7,273 nt of DNA, taken from contig JAIRVW010000154.1 of assembly GCA_031253705.1 (NCBI GenBank), positions 1-7,273 on the forward strand, written 5' to 3'. The DNA is from Brucellaceae bacterium (lineage in GTDB: Bacteria > Pseudomonadota > Alphaproteobacteria > Rhizobiales > Rhizobiaceae). Of the stretch, positions 5,383-7,273 are shown in pieces. How positions within the stretch are numbered: the first letter of the stretch is position 1; each line of letters starts with the position of its first letter. The notes under the pieces are model-generated. The model had not been told where the DNA came from. It did not search any database and was given only the letters and a program-made list of their open reading frames with translations. A program made the translations under genes and the position numbers.

Positions 5383-7273
5383 TTAAACGGCTTCACGCAT
5401 GGAGGCAGCAGTTTGCAGGTCAACAGAGACAAGCTGGCTCACGCCCTGCTCGGCCATCGTCACACCAAACAGGCGATCCATACGCGCCATGGTAATCGGA
5501 TTATGGGTAATGATAACAAAGCGTGTCTTTGTCGAAGCAGCCATCTCGTCCATCAGATTACAATAGCGTTCCACATTGTGGTCATCGAGCGGTGCATCCA
5601 CCTCATCCAGTACGCAGATCGGTGCCGGATTGGTGAGGAAAACTGCAAAGATCAGCGCCATTGCTGTCAGCGCCTGCTCACCGCCGGACAGCAATGTCAT
5701 GGTCTGCGGCTTTTTACCCGGAGGACGGGCGAGAATTTCCAGACCGGCATCCAGCGGGTCTTCCGATTCAATCAATTGCAGCTCGGCAGTTCCGCCACCG
5801 AAAAGATGTGTAAACAGGCGCTGGAACTGCTCATTGACCACATCAAATGCAGCCAGAAGACGCTCACGGCCTTCCTTGTTCAGGCTCTGAATGGCCTGAC
5901 GCAGTTTCTTGATCGCCTCAATGACATCTTCGCGCTCATTGATGATCGCATCCTGCCGCTCAGATAATTCGCGTTGTTCTTCCTCGGCACGAAGGTTCAC
6001 AGCACCAAGACGTTCACGCTCGATTTTCAACCGGTCAAGCTGGCGGTCTGTCTGATCCATATCCGGCAACGGGTCACCGGTGTTCAGTCCCGTATGGCGG
6101 AAAGCCTCATGCGGGGCACAATTCAGAACCTCGACAATACGAGCCTCGGCATCTTTACGACGCTCTTCTGCGGCAGCCAGACGCTCTTCTGCACGGGCAC
6201 GCATTTCACGCGATGAGGCCAGTTCCTGTATCGCCAGCGTTGCCCGCTTATCCAGCTTGGCCTGCTCGGTTTCGGCAATGCTCAGGCGGTCAGAGGTTTC
6301 CTTGCGCTGCGCATCGGCATCTTCCACCGCGATTTGCAGCTCGCGGCGGCGCTCTTCAATATCTGCCGGTGCTTCCGCCAGATCTTCCGCTTCATCACTG
6401 GTTTCAGCCTTGCGCTCTGTCAGTGCCGTAATCTGCCTGCGGGCATTTTCCGCCCGTGACTGCCAGCTTTTGCGCTCATGGCCGATCATTTCCAAACGGC
6501 GCAGACGGTTTTCCGCATCGCGGCGCAGATTATCATGCGCGGCGCGGGCTTCCGTCATCGCAGCACGATCAGCCATCACCTGCGTGGTCAGCGAGGTCAG
6601 CTGTAAATTCAACGCGGCCAGATCCGGCAGATCATCCAGCCGGATCTGCGCCTCTTCAAGCTGAATGGTGTTTTCTTCCAGACTGTCACTCAGACGTGTT
6701 TTCGCCTCATCCAGTGCTGCGCGTTTGCTGGACAATTGTCCCGCAGCACGTTCTGCCTCAGCCAAGGCATCGCGCGCCTGCGCCAGTTCACGCTGGGCAG
6801 CACGCCAATGATCGCGCAGGCTGCGTTCACGCTCCACAGCCTCGCGCAAAGTGGCTTCTGCCTGACGTAAAGCCGTTTCCGCCTGTGTCACACGATTACG
6901 CGCGGTGACAGCAGAAGCTTCAAGTTCTGCTAAGCGGTTCTTCTGTGCCAGCCGTTGTGCGGCTGCAGTCGGCGCATCGGAACGCGCCGTAAATCCATCC
7001 CAGCGCCAGAGGCTGCCCTCACGGCTCACCAAGCGCTGACCGCTTTGCAATTGTGACTGAAGACTTGCGCCCTCACTGTCATCCACTAAACCAATCTGCG
7101 ACAAACGCGCCTGCAATGCCGGAGGTGCGTCCACCACAGTGCTCAGCGGCACCGCGCCTTGCGGTAGCGAGCCGAAATCGCGGGTATTTTGTGTATCAAT
7201 ATCCGTCCAGAAAACCGGTGCCTGCGGATTAACCGGCGCTTCAAGATCATCACCGAGAGCGGCACCAAGTGCC
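5383..7273 (-). CDS. smc: Chromosome segregation ATPase SMC, C-terminal half (5' end outside the window)
   Basis: SMC folds into long antiparallel coiled-coil arms joining an ATPase head to a hinge, and with ScpA/ScpB organises and separates the nucleoid. The frame is open from the right edge, giving 629 residues of a protein usually near 1,150; the Walker A head is off-window. Fragment residues 1-20 (ALGAALGDDLEAPVNPQAPV) and the stretch to LVSREGSLWRWDGF are hinge-region sequence. About residues 130-400 are heptad-like and rich in Glu, Arg, Ala and Gln, the returning coiled coil, including short motifs such as RAEEEQRELSERQDAI near the head. The head half contains LFGGGTAELQL, the ABC signature LSGGEQ (residue 528, near 5691), Walker B PICVLDEVDAPLDD with its D-loop (near 5615-5580), and the H-loop VIITHN. 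All C-terminal catalytic elements are intact. The internal GTG at 7152 is not a start, since the homologous reading continues upstream. No evident terminator follows, so some readthrough into the CDF gene is possible. Confidence 0.96.
   Translation of the reverse strand, partial: ALGAALGDDLEAPVNPQAPVFWTDIDTQNTRDFGSLPQGAVPLSTVVDAPPALQARLSQIGLVDDSEGASLQSQLQSGQRLVSREGSLWRWDGFTARSDAPTAAAQRLAQKNRLAELEASAVTARNRVTQAETALRQAEATLREAVERERSLRDHWRAAQRELAQARDALAEAERAAGQLSSKRAALDEAKTRLSDSLEENTIQLEEAQIRLDDLPDLAALNLQLTSLTTQVMADRAAMTEARAAHDNLRRDAENRLRRLEMIGHERKSWQSRAENARRQITALTERKAETSDEAEDLAEAPADIEERRRELQIAVEDADAQRKETSDRLSIAETEQAKLDKRATLAIQELASSREMRARAEERLAAAEERRKDAEARIVEVLNCAPHEAFRHTGLNTGDPLPDMDQTDRQLDRLKIERERLGAVNLRAEEEQRELSERQDAIINEREDVIEAIKKLRQAIQSLNKEGRERLLAAFDVVNEQFQRLFTHLFGGGTAELQLIESEDPLDAGLEILARPPGKKPQTMTLLSGGEQALTAMALIFAVFLTNPAPICVLDEVDAPLDDHNVERYCNLMDEMAASTKTRFVIITHNPITMARMDRLFGVTMAEQGVSQLVSVDLQTAASMREAV

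Noticed and set aside
6080..6664. 194-residue Ser/Arg-rich plus-strand frame inside smc
   Set aside because: Antisense reading of the repetitive Glu/Ala/Arg coiled-coil codons; its composition is a by-product of them.
1..7273. Search for mobile elements, CRISPR repeats, tRNA, phage genes or a new defence cassette
   Set aside because: No transposase-like frame, spaced direct repeats or cloverleaf were seen, and the five genes are recognisable housekeeping or common families.

Overview
The window reads as ordinary chromosome from an alphaproteobacterium, most likely the Brucella/Ochrobactrum/Pseudochrobactrum branch of the Hyphomicrobiales. The reasons are an SMC protein with the alphaproteobacterial hinge/arm style, a rhizobial-type pyruvate phosphate dikinase, an intergenic two-hairpin element of a kind I recall from Rhizobiales genomes, and moderate GC. 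The genus is inferred from family resemblance; I could not run a search. From memory, ppdK and smc also lie close together in Brucella, which fits.

Layout, left to right: (1) 1-740, minus strand, a secreted polysaccharide deacetylase of the NodB fold whose C-terminal end runs off the left edge. (2) 795-826, a 12-bp terminator hairpin. (3) 847-3513, minus strand, complete ppdK, started from a strong Shine-Dalgarno. (4) 3514-3963, a 450-base divergent intergenic region with small nested inverted repeats and then a roughly 100-base double-hairpin element (3845-3946). (5) 3964-4311, plus strand, a small VOC (glyoxalase-fold) protein, followed by a terminator at 4331-4360. (6) 4362-5255, minus strand, a cation diffusion facilitator. 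(7) 5256-5382, an AT-rich spacer that probably holds the transporter promoter. (8) 5383-7273, minus strand, the C-terminal half of smc, whose N-terminal half lies beyond the right edge.

The genes do not form one pathway. ppdK is central carbon metabolism (pyruvate to PEP), smc is chromosome organisation, the CDF protein is metal export, the deacetylase acts in the envelope, and the VOC protein has no clear substrate. Each appears to be its own transcription unit or nearly so.

I found no mobile element, phage gene, CRISPR array, tRNA, rRNA or evident new defence or biosynthetic system. The points worth a second look are the double-hairpin element abutting the VOC gene, a non-canonical metal motif in the deacetylase, and a Glu in place of the usual transport-site His in the metal exporter.
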